The notes: generated from the letters alone by a model not told the origin. Shown: positions 1-8,053, counted from the stretch's first letter. The stretch: DNA of 48,938 bases from Desulfobulbaceae bacterium UBA2262 (GCA_002347185.1 DDXK01000081.1:5537-54474), one strand, 5' to 3'. A program made the numbers and translations.

Positions 1-303
1 GCCCGCGCCGATGCAGCCGGTGATGAGGCCGGCGACCAGGCCGACGGCGATGGAGGCGAAAAAGATGGTGCCGGTGTAGAAGGCCGGGGTGTAGGCGGTC
101 TTGCCGCCCAGCATGCCGGGCAGCGCACCGGTGACTTCATCGGCGAAGGCGATGCCGCCGATGAGGATGGGAATGAGCAGCAGGCCGAGCAGGGCCAGCC
201 TCTTGCGATCCCGAAGTATGGTGTCCGAAATGTCGAGCTCCCATTTCGCGTGGGCTCGGGCGCCCAGCATCATGAATTGGCCAAATTGCCTGAAAAAATT
301 CAT
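1..303 (-). CDS. TauE/SafE-family membrane permease, N-terminal part (cut by window edge)
   Basis: The reading frame opens at an ATG at 303-301 behind a strong AGGAGGAGG ribosome site and runs off the left edge, so only the first 101 residues are visible. They show a polar cytosolic lead of about 37 residues, a membrane segment around 38-52 (LALLGLLLIPILIGGIAF), an extracytoplasmic loop, and a second segment that ends in the Gly-rich stretch GLVAGLITGCIGAG. That Gly-rich hairpin is typical of TauE/SafE (DUF81) anion exporters, which move sulfite, sulfoacetate and related organosulfur anions. It lies 28 bases downstream of the response regulator stop on the same strand, so it may be the output or partner of that two-component system. 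The family call rests on the N-terminus only; the substrate is unknown. Confidence 0.7.
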   Translation of the reverse strand, partial: MNFFRQFGQFMMLGARAHAKWELDISDTILRDRKRLALLGLLLIPILIGGIAFADEVTGALPGMLGGKTAYTPAFYTGTIFFASIAVGLVAGLITGCIGAG

Positions 304-331
304 TGCTTCCTCCTCCTGTGTAAAGCTTTTG

Positions 332-751
332 TTAAGTGTTTGGTAGAACGTTGATATTGTTATCCTGAGTCAAGAGGCCCGCAGGACTCCCGACGTTTGC
401 GGCCCGGATCTTTTCGAGCAGGGTTTCAAACTCGACCGGCTTGATCAGGTAATCGGAGGCGCCCTGCCGCAGCCCCTCCTCGCCGTCGCGGATCGAGGCA
501 TGGCCGGAGAGGATGAGCACCTCGGTGGCGGGCCAGTTTTTTTTGATCTCCCGCAGCACGCTGACGCCATCGAGATCCGGCAAGCGCATGTCCAGGAGAA
601 CCACCGCAAAAGAGTTCTCGCGCAAGGCGGCCAGGGCGGAGACGCCATCGAGGACGCCCTGGCAGTCGAACCCCCTTTTCCGCAGTCTCCTGACCAGGGG
701 CGAGACAAACTCTGGTTCGTCATCGACAATGAGGATGGCAGATAGGTTCAT
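332..751 (-). CDS. Single-domain response regulator
   Basis: This 139-residue protein is a CheY-like receiver with no output domain. The acidic pair is D10-D11, the phosphoacceptor is D54 (in VVLLDMRLPDLDG), the switch Ser lies in LSGHA, and the conserved Lys is in YLIKPVEF. The start at 751 overlaps the kinase stop by four bases (ATGA), which fixes the start and implies translational coupling. It should take phosphate from the kinase encoded just upstream. About 20 polar residues after the receiver have no recognisable domain. How it acts is not visible; in such operons a single receiver often passes phosphate on or acts by protein contact. Confidence 0.88.
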   Translation of the reverse strand: MNLSAILIVDDEPEFVSPLVRRLRKRGFDCQGVLDGVSALAALRENSFAVVLLDMRLPDLDGVSVLREIKKNWPATEVLILSGHASIRDGEEGLRQGASDYLIKPVEFETLLEKIRAANVGSPAGLLTQDNNINVLPNT

Positions 752-2442
752 GGGGTATCCTCCTTGGGCCGGTCGCCGACGGGCAGGGTGACGGTGAAGA
801 TGCCGCCGCCCGTTTTGCCGTTGCGGGCCTCGATGGCGCCGCCCAGCCGCTCCACGATATTGTAGGAAATGGAGAGGCCGATGCCGGTGCCCGCCTGCTT
901 GGTGGTGAAAAAGGGCTCGAAGATTTTGCCCAGGGCCTCGGGGGAGAGGCCGGGGCCGCTGTCGGCGATTTCGACCCGGATCTGGCCCCGGGTCAGGCTG
1001 GTGCTGATGGTGACCGCGCCCTCCTTGCCGATGGCGTCGAAGGCATTGTTGAGGATGTTGAGGAAAACCTGCTGCAGCTGGGCGCTGTCGGTGGTTATGT
1101 CGGGCAGGGCCGGGTCTAGGTTGCGCCTGATCGCGATCCTGTGGTTCCGTGCCTCCTTTTCCAGGAAGGAGACGGTGTCTTCGAGGAGGGCGTTGATGCC
1201 GACCCGGCTCTTCGTCCCTTCCGTGCTGCGGGAAAAGCCGAGCAGGCGGTGGGTGATGGTGCTTGCCCGCTTGACCTGGGCCCGGATTTTCTGGAAGGCC
1301 GTGCGGTACTCCGCGCTGTTTTTGAGCGCCTCGGGTTTTTCCTCGTCCAGCAGTTCGTCGAGCCAGCCGGCCTGGTCGCCGATGATCTGCAGGGGGTTGT
1401 TGATCTCGTGGGCGACGCTGGCCGCCATCCTGCCGATGAGGGCCATTTTCTCCGAGTGTCTGATGCGGTCGTAGAGCTGCATGCGTTGCCGGTCCGCGCC
1501 CTCGACCCTGTTCATCATCGAGCGCATGAGGATGGTGGCCACGGCGAGGATGAGCAGGGCGGCGGCCAGTATGATCAGGTTGTCGCGCTTCTTGGCCCGG
1601 TAAAAATCGGCAAGGGAGGAGTTGATGTCGGTTTTCAGGACCAGCAGCCAGTCGCTGTTCTTTATGGCCGCGGCCGCGTAGAGATAGTCCGGGCTCTGGT
1701 GAACGGCGAGGGCGCGGTCGGTGGCGAGGAGACTTTTCTCCTCGGCGCTCAGCGCGGTGCTGCCCAGGCGGCTTGGCGTTTGCATTTCGCCGTTGCGGTT
1801 GATGATGAAGGCGTCGCCGCCCGGACCGACCTCGGCGCTGGCCAGGAGGGCGTTGAAGAGTTCGGAGTTGATGGTCGCGCGCAGAAGCCAGGTGCGGCCG
1901 GGATCGGTCACCGCCACGATGATGTGCGGCACTCCGCGGTAGCCGCTGAAGACGTCGCTCACATACCTGCCGTTCTCCATCACCTCGGCAAACCATTTGG
2001 CGGTGGCGTAGTTTTTGCCTTTCAGGTGTTCGGCGTAGGGGCCGGTATAGCCGAGATGGGCGCCGTCTCCGGCGATGAGGCCCAGGTCGACGATGACGCC
2101 GTCGCGGTTCATGGCGGCAAAAAGTTTTTCCAGGTTGCCGGGGGCGGCAAGCCAGGCGGGTTCATAGAGTTCCACCAGGCCGGCGAGGAGATTTTCCTGG
2201 TTGTTGAGAAAAAGATCGATGAGCTCCCCTCTGCTTTCGGCAAGGCTTTGCATTTCGGCGCTGGTTTTGGCCAGCCAGGAATTCTGATAGAAGCGCGCGG
2301 CGGTCCAGCTGATGAAGACCAGGGGCACGATGGCCACCAGGATGACGACCACGGCGAAAAGCTGCTTCTGGCCGGCATAGTATGCTTCGCGGGAGCGGAT
2401 ATTCAGGGCGGCGCCTGGTATGGTGGCGGAGTAGAGTTTCAT
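748..2442 (-). CDS. Membrane sensor histidine kinase with double-Cache-like sensor
   Basis: A 564-residue kinase. Membrane segment 1 is about residues 28-48 and segment 2 about 288-307. The periplasmic region between them contains the Cache signatures GYTGPY (131-136) and the YVSDVFSGYRGVPHIIVAV stretch (160-178). After a short linker come the HisKA box with His345 (SVAHEINNPLQII), the N box (NNAFDAI), G1 (DSGPGLSP), the F box (EPFFTTK) and G2 (GTGIGLSISYNIVERLGG). The kinase is related over its whole length to the one at 6305-8053. The start at 2442 is chosen because it overlaps the upstream gene by ATGA; an in-frame ATG at 2487 would run into that gene. The ligand is unknown; Cache domains usually bind small organic or inorganic anions. 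Confidence 0.9.
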   Translation of the reverse strand: MKLYSATIPGAALNIRSREAYYAGQKQLFAVVVILVAIVPLVFISWTAARFYQNSWLAKTSAEMQSLAESRGELIDLFLNNQENLLAGLVELYEPAWLAAPGNLEKLFAAMNRDGVIVDLGLIAGDGAHLGYTGPYAEHLKGKNYATAKWFAEVMENGRYVSDVFSGYRGVPHIIVAVTDPGRTWLLRATINSELFNALLASAEVGPGGDAFIINRNGEMQTPSRLGSTALSAEEKSLLATDRALAVHQSPDYLYAAAAIKNSDWLLVLKTDINSSLADFYRAKKRDNLIILAAALLILAVATILMRSMMNRVEGADRQRMQLYDRIRHSEKMALIGRMAASVAHEINNPLQIIGDQAGWLDELLDEEKPEALKNSAEYRTAFQKIRAQVKRASTITHRLLGFSRSTEGTKSRVGINALLEDTVSFLEKEARNHRIAIRRNLDPALPDITTDSAQLQQVFLNILNNAFDAIGKEGAVTISTSLTRGQIRVEIADSGPGLSPEALGKIFEPFFTTKQAGTGIGLSISYNIVERLGGAIEARNGKTGGGIFTVTLPVGDRPKEDTP

Positions 2443-2753
2443 CGTGGCCGGGGGGTCAGGGCGGCATAGCGTTTGAGCTTTCTCCACAGCGAGATGCGGG
2501 TGATGCCAAGCAGTTGGGCGGCCCGGGTCTTGTTGCCGTTCACATGGGCCAGGATCTTGTCGATGTAATCCCGTTCCAGTTCAAGCAGGGTCGGAAAGGG
2601 ACTCCGGGCAGGGTGAGCCTTGCCGCTCATGTTTCTTGCCGAAAGAGGCAGGATGCGGATTTTTTCGCCGCTGACGATGAAGTAGCCGCTGGCGAGGACG
2701 GTCTGTGTTTCCGTGGTGCGGCCATTCTGGCAGGTGAGGGGTTCCGTGCTCAT
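2439..2753 (-). CDS. Stand-alone Fis-type HTH DNA-binding protein
   Basis: A 104-residue protein. The last 45 residues match the Fis/NtrC C-terminal helix-turn-helix (HTH_8): ELERDYIDKILAHVNGNKT followed by RAAQLLGITRISLWRKLKRY. The first half has no domain I recognise. It carries no receiver and no AAA+ module, so it cannot itself activate sigma-54 polymerase. It may bind DNA as a dimer or supply a DNA-binding arm to a neighbouring receiver. The ATG at 2753 overlaps the upstream receiver gene by four bases, and its stop overlaps the kinase start, so the three genes are tightly coupled. Confidence 0.75.
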   Translation of the reverse strand: MSTEPLTCQNGRTTETQTVLASGYFIVSGEKIRILPLSARNMSGKAHPARSPFPTLLELERDYIDKILAHVNGNKTRAAQLLGITRISLWRKLKRYAALTPRPR

Positions 2754-3202
2754 TTCGTGCTCAGTCTCCTGGCGGTTTCATATTCGCCAGCTTCGGCAAA
2801 AGCAGCAGCGGCCGCGGTGTTGGCCAGCTTGTTTTTCTTGGCCTGATGCGCCGCCTTGATGGTTGCCACCAGTACTTCGATGTCCACCGGTTTTTTCAGA
2901 TAGTCGAAAATTCCCAGCCTCCTCGCCTCTGCTTCGTCAAGGTCATTGCCGTGCCCGGTCTGAATGATGACCTGAATGTCCGGGTAGATTTCGCGGACCC
3001 GGCGCAGCACCTCCATGCCGTCGATTCCAGGCATCTTCAGGTCAAGGACCATGACATCCGGCTCTTTTTCCCCGACATAGCCCAAGGCCTGTTCGCCATT
3101 GAGGGCGGTTTCGCTGCTCAAGTCGCGCAGGTCGAGGCGCTCGGCCAGGGTTTTCACAAAATCTTCCTCGTCGTCCACCAGCAGTATTCTGATGTCATCC
3201 AT
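2750..3202 (-). CDS. Response regulator with C-terminal FAEAGE motif
   Basis: A 150-residue protein: a complete receiver (acidic D10/D11, phosphoacceptor D54 in VMVLDLKMPGIDG, Thr in IQTGHG, Lys in YLKKPVDI) followed by a 25-30 residue tail ending AAAAAFAEAGEYETARRL. That tail is the same short helical motif found once in the next upstream protein and three times in the one before it. The start at 3202 is preferred over an in-frame ATG at 3295 because it begins directly at the receiver fold and leaves the preceding gene intact. There is no DNA-binding domain. The tail is probably a protein-interaction element; this is inferred only from its recurrence among neighbours. Confidence 0.85.
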   Translation of the reverse strand: MDDIRILLVDDEEDFVKTLAERLDLRDLSSETALNGEQALGYVGEKEPDVMVLDLKMPGIDGMEVLRRVREIYPDIQVIIQTGHGNDLDEAEARRLGIFDYLKKPVDIEVLVATIKAAHQAKKNKLANTAAAAAFAEAGEYETARRLSTK

Positions 3203-3224
3203 GGTCTTTTCCCTCGTCTTCGTT

Positions 3225-3755
3225 TCAAGAAACAGGTCCGGGCCGGCGCTTCTTCTCTTTTTTCCGCCCTGGGGGCCTCTCTTCCGCCGGGTCATCCAGC
3301 ATGGCTATTGCGGTGTCAAAATCGCCGGCCTGGGCAAAGGTGGCCGCGGCCATGGCGTCCCCAAAACGCTGCAGCAGGGTGCGCTTCTTCTGGCCTCCCT
3401 GCCTGGCGAGCAGGGCAAGGATTTTGCTTTTCAGGGTTTCCGTGTCAAAGGGCGCGATGATCTCGTCCGCCGCCCCGGCCCGCATGCCGGCAATGGCGGG
3501 CTGGATGTTGTCGGCCCTGTTGATGAGGATTGCCTCCACCCCCGGCCATCTCTCCTTGACCCCGGCGAGAAAGGCCACGCGCTCCTCGGCCTGCTGGCGG
3601 ATGTCGATGAGGACAACCGCCATGCCCTTTACGTCCTGGATGGTCGGGGCCGGCAAGTGCGAGGCCCCCAGGCCCCACGGACGCAGGATGTCCCGCATCG
3701 TTGCCGCGAAGGAGGGATCGCTGGAAACAATGAGCGCGTTGGCCGGCATGGGCAT
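3225..3755 (-). CDS. Degenerate receiver (pseudo-receiver) protein with FAQAGD motif
   Basis: A 176-residue protein whose first 120 residues follow the receiver fold but lack most catalytic residues. The acidic pair is replaced by S11-S12, the switch Thr/Ser position reads Asn (LINRAD), and the conserved Lys is lost (IIAPFD instead of KPFD). Only the phosphoacceptor-like D51 (VVLIDIRQ) remains. Residues about 127-150 carry the shared repeat (AMAAATFAQAGDFDTAIAML), and the tail is strongly basic (RKKEKKRR). Phosphotransfer chemistry is unlikely, so it probably works as a constitutive or allosteric binding partner. Start codons at 3755 and 3749 are both possible; the first is used here. It lies 22 bases before the receiver gene at 3202. 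Confidence 0.7.
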   Translation of the reverse strand: MPMPANALIVSSDPSFAATMRDILRPWGLGASHLPAPTIQDVKGMAVVLIDIRQQAEERVAFLAGVKERWPGVEAILINRADNIQPAIAGMRAGAADEIIAPFDTETLKSKILALLARQGGQKKRTLLQRFGDAMAAATFAQAGDFDTAIAMLDDPAEERPPGRKKEKKRRPGPVS

Positions 3756-3776
3756 GGAGACCTTGGCCTGTTTTGT

Positions 3777-4178
3777 TCAGCGCGCTGTTTCCGTGGCCAG
3801 GATACCGAAGGTCATGCGGACCCGGCTCAAGCCCAGGGCGGCCAGATACTCACTGGCGGTGGCAGGGCCGGCGTTGACGCCGTGCGCCAGGTTTGCCGCG
3901 AAGTCGTGCTGTCCGGCCTCGGCAAAGGTCGCGGCCATGAAGGTGTTTTCCACCGGGCTGATTTCCCGGTTGCAGAGGATGTCCGGGATCAGCTCCCGGG
4001 CGGTCCCGTCCAGCCCTTCTTCGGCAAAGGCCGCGGCCATGAAGGTTTTGCCGAAACAGCCGATCTTGCGATTTGCCGGTTCGTTGGGGAGCATCCTTCT
4101 GGCGGTTTCCCATTCTCCCGCTTCGGCGTAGGTGATGGCTGTCAGCAAATTCTGCAGGGTTCTGGTGAATTTTTTCAT
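3777..4178 (-). CDS. Small TPR-like repeat protein (FAEAGE repeats)
   Basis: A 133-residue protein made almost entirely of a repeat with about 34-residue spacing. Unit 1 is near 12-30 (TAITYAEAGEWETARRML), unit 2 near 46-64 (FMAAAFAEEGLDGTAREL), unit 3 near 80-97 (FMAATFAEAGQHDFAANL), and a decayed fourth unit starts near 111 (YLAALG). The spacing and the helix-Gly-helix pattern resemble TPR or Sel1 repeats, but I do not recognise the family. There is no signal peptide or membrane segment. It is first in the minus-strand operon, has a good GGAGGGG ribosome site, and shares its motif with the two next proteins. The function is unknown; a scaffold for the receivers is plausible. Units 2 and 3 share 24 of 25 bases over one stretch, which suggests recent duplication. 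Confidence 0.7.
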   Translation of the reverse strand: MKKFTRTLQNLLTAITYAEAGEWETARRMLPNEPANRKIGCFGKTFMAAAFAEEGLDGTARELIPDILCNREISPVENTFMAATFAEAGQHDFAANLAHGVNAGPATASEYLAALGLSRVRMTFGILATETAR

Positions 4179-4267
4179 GGTCCCCTCCGGCTGTTCATGA
4201 TTGTTTCACGCTGTTGCCTTGGTTACCTCTTTGGTATTCATTTTTTGTGCCAGCTATAAAAAATGTA

Positions 4268-4276
4268 ATTATAACA
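4268..4276 (-). promoter_or_regulatory. Extended -10 promoter for the minus-strand signalling operon
   Basis: The minus strand reads TGTTATAAT, a perfect extended -10 element, about 90 bases upstream of the ATG at 4178. No good -35 is seen, as is common for extended -10 promoters. Closer to the gene, at 4247-4252, the minus strand also reads TGGCAC, the sigma-54 -24 element, but the -12 position ten bases on reads GA instead of GC, so a sigma-54 promoter is doubtful. Confidence 0.45.
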
Positions 4277-4464
4277 AAAGAATAGCTTTTTTCGACGTTG
4301 CGGGGCGGGCGCTGGCTCTGGCGACCTTGGAATATGTTGAAACATAATGAATCATGATGGGGCGTTGGTGTCGACGGGAGGCCCTGTTCCGCCTTGGCGC
4401 TTTCATTTGCCCAGCCCCTGGGTAGCAGCCTTTATTCGTCTCGGCGCCGGAGAAAGAAAAGAGG

Positions 4465-4494
4465 TTGACATTGCCTTCCGATATCCTGTAGATG
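4465..4494 (+). promoter_or_regulatory. Possible sigma-70 promoter of the sigma-54 activator gene
   Basis: TTGACA at 4465-4470 is a perfect -35 box; 18 bases later TAGATG (4489-4494) is a weak -10. It sits about 60 bases before the ATG at 4553, in the 374-base divergent gap. Apart from this and the opposing promoter, I see no other feature in the gap. Confidence 0.35.
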
Positions 4495-4552
4495 AAACAT
4501 ATTGAGACAACATGGAACGTCTGTTCCTGGTTTTGCAGGGATAAGGGTGGAT

Positions 4553-5935
4553 ATGGCCTCTCGGGGAAAGGTTCTGGAGCTATTGAATGCGGTGCCGCAC
4601 GGCATGGCGCTTCTGGACAGCGACTTGCGCATTGTTGCCATCAATCGCTTCCTTGAGGCATTGACCGGGTATTCCGGGGAGGAGGTGCGCGGTGTCGGCT
4701 GGGATCAGGTCGTGCGCAGCGGCTTTGGACGCAGCAACCCCCTCTTCCAGGGCGCGCTGGAGAGCGGTTCCCCCTGTTCCGCCGAAGGCGACATGCTGGG
4801 ACAGAGCCGCTGCAAGATCCCGATGCGCTTCACGGCCACGCCCCTGACGGAACCCGGAATGGAGGGCGCCACCCTGGCCCTGGTGCTTGAGGACATGACC
4901 GCTTTCCGTTCTGTAGCGCACACAAAGGAGTTGGGGCCGGCCAGGGGAATCCTCGGCCACAGCCAGAAGATGCAGGAAATCCTTGAGCTTTTTCCGGTTC
5001 TGGCCCACACCGATTCCTCCCTGCTGATCACCGGAGAAACCGGCACCGGCAAGGATGTCCTGGCCGAGGCCATTCATCACGCCTCCCGGCGCAGTATTTG
5101 TCCCTTCATAAAAGTCAATTGCGGGGCCTTGCCCGAGAGCCTTTTGGAGTCGGAGCTTTTCGGTCATGTCCGCGGTGCCTTCACCGGCGCCCACGCCGAC
5201 AAGCACGGCATGTTCCAGCTCGCCCAGGGGGGCACCATCTTTCTCACCGAAATAGGCGATCTTCCCCTGCCTCTGCAGGTGAAGCTTCTCACCGTCCTGG
5301 ACGACCGGGAGTTCTTCCCGCTTGGCAGCCAGAAAAAGGTCAAGGTCGATGTGCGCATCATCACCGGCACCCATCGCGATTTGGCCGTGCTGGTGCGGGA
5401 AGGGAAGTTCCGGGAAGATCTTTTTTTTCGTCTCAATGTCCTGCGGGTGCAGATGCCCCCTCTCAGGGAGCGCGACGGGGATGTCCGGCTGCTGATCGAT
5501 CATTTTCTCCTGCGCATCTCCACGGAAATTCATAAAAAACCGGGCCGGATCTCCGCCAGGGCCATGGACCTGCTCTGTCGTTATTCCTTCCCCGGCAATG
5601 TCCGCGAGCTGCGGAACATCATCGAATACGCGGTCAATGTCAGCCGCGGCGGGATCATCGGCCCGGAACATCTTCCCCCTCCGGTGTTGGACGCGGGGAA
5701 AAGCAATGCCCCTTCCGCGGCTCCGGCCTTGAAAAGGGACAGGGCGCCGGAGGCGGAGCCTGCCCCTCTCCGCCAGGAGTTGCCCGTCAATGCGACGAGC
5801 TGGAGCGAGATAGAAAAAAAGAAGATTCTTGCGGCGCTGCTGGCAGCCGGCGGCAACCGGGGCCTCGCCGCCAGGGCCCTCGGCTGGGGCCGCACGACCC
5901 TGTGGCGCAAGATCAAGGAATACGGGCTTGGGTAA
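4553..5935 (+). CDS. Sigma-54-dependent transcriptional activator (PAS-AAA+-Fis HTH) with altered Walker B
   Basis: A 460-residue enhancer-binding protein. A PAS domain covers about residues 8-110 in place of a receiver. The AAA+ domain has Walker A GETGTGKD (161-168), an intact GAFTGA loop (208-213) that contacts sigma-54, and the R-finger region FREDLFFRLNVL. The C-terminus has a Fis-type HTH (RGLAARALGWGRTTLWRKIKEY). The Walker B motif reads GGTIFLTEIGD: Thr232 stands where nearly all relatives have Asp. The codon is ACC at 5246-5248. Because that Asp coordinates Mg-ATP, ATP hydrolysis may be weak or depend on a partner. ATG 4553 is preferred to an upstream TTG at 4502, as it has AAGG-rich sequence before it. 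It is followed at 22 bases by the NifX-like gene. Confidence 0.9.
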   Translation: MASRGKVLELLNAVPHGMALLDSDLRIVAINRFLEALTGYSGEEVRGVGWDQVVRSGFGRSNPLFQGALESGSPCSAEGDMLGQSRCKIPMRFTATPLTEPGMEGATLALVLEDMTAFRSVAHTKELGPARGILGHSQKMQEILELFPVLAHTDSSLLITGETGTGKDVLAEAIHHASRRSICPFIKVNCGALPESLLESELFGHVRGAFTGAHADKHGMFQLAQGGTIFLTEIGDLPLPLQVKLLTVLDDREFFPLGSQKKVKVDVRIITGTHRDLAVLVREGKFREDLFFRLNVLRVQMPPLRERDGDVRLLIDHFLLRISTEIHKKPGRISARAMDLLCRYSFPGNVRELRNIIEYAVNVSRGGIIGPEHLPPPVLDAGKSNAPSAAPALKRDRAPEAEPAPLRQELPVNATSWSEIEKKKILAALLAAGGNRGLAARALGWGRTTLWRKIKEYGLG

Positions 5936-5957
5936 CTGGAGGCCGGCGGGAAAGGCA

Positions 5958-6308
5958 ATGAAGATACTCGTTACCCTGCAGAACGATGATATCGCGCCCC
6001 GCTTCGACCTGGCCACCGAGGTGCTCATCGTCAGGGTCGGGCAGGGCGGGGTGGAGGGCGAGCCCCGCACCGTTCTGCTCCCCGGCCCATCCAGCGATGA
6101 GCTCTGCAGCCTGGTGATCAAGGAGGATGTTTCTCTGGTGATTTGCGGGGGGATAGAAGAGACCCATTACCAGTATCTGGGCTGGAAGAAGATCCAGGTG
6201 ATCGACCGGGTGATCGGAGCCGCGGAAAAAGCGGTGCGCCTTGTCCTGGCCGGAAGATTGCGGTCTGGGGCTGTGCTCCGGCCGGAAAAAGAGGGGGGGG
6301 GAGCATGA
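5958..6308 (+). CDS. NifX/NifB-C-like (dinitrogenase FeMo-cofactor biosynthesis domain) protein
   Basis: A 116-residue protein. The N-terminus MKILVTLQNDDIAPRFDLAT and the middle LVICGGIEE followed by a Trp-rich segment match the PF02579 fold, which binds metal clusters or cofactor precursors. There are no nif structural genes nearby. In sulfate reducers, stand-alone members of this family often sit beside sigma-54 activators and kinases, where they are thought to bind Fe-S or Mo-Fe-S species or act as sensors. The start ATG at 5958 begins the conserved fold. Its stop overlaps the kinase start by ATGA, so the two are likely made in step. The exact ligand is unknown. Confidence 0.75.
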   Translation: MKILVTLQNDDIAPRFDLATEVLIVRVGQGGVEGEPRTVLLPGPSSDELCSLVIKEDVSLVICGGIEETHYQYLGWKKIQVIDRVIGAAEKAVRLVLAGRLRSGAVLRPEKEGGGA

Positions 6309-8053
6309 AGCAAAAGAATTCCCGGGGGGCGGCATTTCCCATCTTCTGCGTGCACAAGAACGAGAATATTTCCGCCACCGCCCGGTACAAGTGCATGCGG
6401 CGCAGCCTTCTCGTCATCATGCTGGCCATCACCCTCATCCCCCTGGCCATCGTCTCCGCGCTCAACTTTGTGCAGTACCGGCAGCTCCTCCGCGAGGATT
6501 CCCTCGCCAATGCCCGCTGGAGCGCGGAAAGCGCCAGGGCCGCCATCGATGCCTATCTCGAGAAGCTCGAGGCCGCGATCATCGTCCTGATCGACACTTA
6601 CAGCTTTGCGGAGTTGAGCGAGCCCCGGCGGCTCAATCAGGTCTTCCGGCAGCTGAAGAAAGAGCATCAGGGCCTGGTCGACCTCAGCGTCATCGGAGCG
6701 GACGGTGTGCAGCGGGCCTACGTGGGGCCCTACCGGCTGGTTGGCAAGGACTACAGCGACAGCAATTGGTTTCATCCCGCCCTGAGCAAGAAGATTTATG
6801 TCAGCGAGGTTTTCATGGGGTTCCGCAATGTCCCCCATTTCGTGGTGGCCTCAAGCAAGAAGGAGGCCACCAGCGATGAGTTCTGGCTGCTCAGGGCCAG
6901 CATCGACGCCGAAACCCTGGACCGTTTCCTCGCCGCGGTGAATACCGAGGCGGTGGAGGACATTTTTCTGGTCAGCGACAAAGGGGTGCTGCAGAGTTCA
7001 TCCCGCTATCAGGGCGGCGTGCTTTCCGAGTACCACCTTGCCGATAAGCCGAAGCAAAGCGGAATGCTGCTCAGCGAGGATGTGCGCGGAGAGGATCTTT
7101 TTTACCGGGCGGTCAGCCGGATCAAGAACACGCCCTGGCTGCTGGTGCTGGATCAGCAGGGCTATGCGAAGCGGAAGATCTGGCTGTTCTTCAAGGGACG
7201 CCTGCTGCTCACCCTCAGCCTCTGCGCCCTGGCGGTCGGCGGGGTGGTGATCTGGCTGGCCGGCTTTCTGGCGAACAAACTCAAGGAGAGCGACGAGGCG
7301 CGGGATGCGATCCTTTCCGAGACGGAACATACCAGCAAGCTTGCCTCCATAGGACGGCTGGCCGCAGGCGTCGCCCATGAAATCAATAATCCGCTGGCCA
7401 TCATCGGAGAAAAGGCCGGGCTGATGGAGGATCTTCTTGGCCTTGACGAGAGTTTCCGCCATCGGGAGAAGTTTCTCGCCCAGCTCCAGGACCTGCGGGG
7501 CGCGGTAGGGCGGGCCAGGGCCATAACCCATCGCCTCCTTGGCTTTGCCCGGCGGATGGAAACCTCCCTCTCCCTGGTTTCTCTCAATGAGGTGATCCAT
7601 GAGGTGCTGAGCTTTTTGGAAAAGGAAGCCGCCTATCGCAACATCCACATCATCCTGCAGCTGCAGCCGGAGCTGCCTGCGATCATGGGCGATCATGGCC
7701 AGCTGCAGCAGGTCTTCCTCAACATTATCAACAACGCCATCGATGCGGTGGGCAACCATGGCGAAATCCATATCACCTCCTACCCGGGAGAGGGGAAAAA
7801 GGTCCAGGTGGCGATTTCCGATACCGGCCCGGGTATGTCGCCCGAGGTGCGGAAGCATATCTTCGAGCCCTTCTTCACCACCAAGATGGACAAGGAAAAA
7901 AGGGGGACAGGTCTCGGGCTTTCCATTACCTATGGCATAGTCAAGAAGCTGGGCGGCGAGGTGGAGGTGAGCAGCGAGCTGGGGGTGGGCACCACCTTTA
8001 TACTTTCGTTCCCGGCTTATCAGGAAAACGGAGGGGGAGAGGCGCATGGCTGA
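6305..8053 (+). CDS. Membrane sensor histidine kinase, paralogue of the 748-2442 kinase
   Basis: A 582-residue kinase. Membrane segment 1 is about residues 33-53 and segment 2 about 299-322. The periplasmic sensor between them carries the same Cache signatures as the other kinase (AYVGPY at 138-143; YVSEVFMGFRNVPHFVVA at 165-182). The HisKA box has His358 (GVAHEINNPLAII), followed by the N box (NNAIDAV), G1 (DTGPGMSP), F box (EPFFTTK) and G2 (GTGLGLSITYGIVKKLGG). The ATG at 6305 follows a G-rich ribosome site and overlaps the NifX-like stop. It overlaps the receiver gene by eight bases. The two kinases are likely an old duplication, and their partners could cross-talk. Confidence 0.9.
   Translation: MKQKNSRGAAFPIFCVHKNENISATARYKCMRRSLLVIMLAITLIPLAIVSALNFVQYRQLLREDSLANARWSAESARAAIDAYLEKLEAAIIVLIDTYSFAELSEPRRLNQVFRQLKKEHQGLVDLSVIGADGVQRAYVGPYRLVGKDYSDSNWFHPALSKKIYVSEVFMGFRNVPHFVVASSKKEATSDEFWLLRASIDAETLDRFLAAVNTEAVEDIFLVSDKGVLQSSSRYQGGVLSEYHLADKPKQSGMLLSEDVRGEDLFYRAVSRIKNTPWLLVLDQQGYAKRKIWLFFKGRLLLTLSLCALAVGGVVIWLAGFLANKLKESDEARDAILSETEHTSKLASIGRLAAGVAHEINNPLAIIGEKAGLMEDLLGLDESFRHREKFLAQLQDLRGAVGRARAITHRLLGFARRMETSLSLVSLNEVIHEVLSFLEKEAAYRNIHIILQLQPELPAIMGDHGQLQQVFLNIINNAIDAVGNHGEIHITSYPGEGKKVQVAISDTGPGMSPEVRKHIFEPFFTTKMDKEKRGTGLGLSITYGIVKKLGGEVEVSSELGVGTTFILSFPAYQENGGGEAHG

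Noticed and set aside
4237..4252. Sigma-54 promoter for the minus-strand signalling operon
   Set aside because: The -24 half is perfect (TGGCAC) but the -12 half is not (GA in place of GC), and a perfect extended -10 exists nearby.
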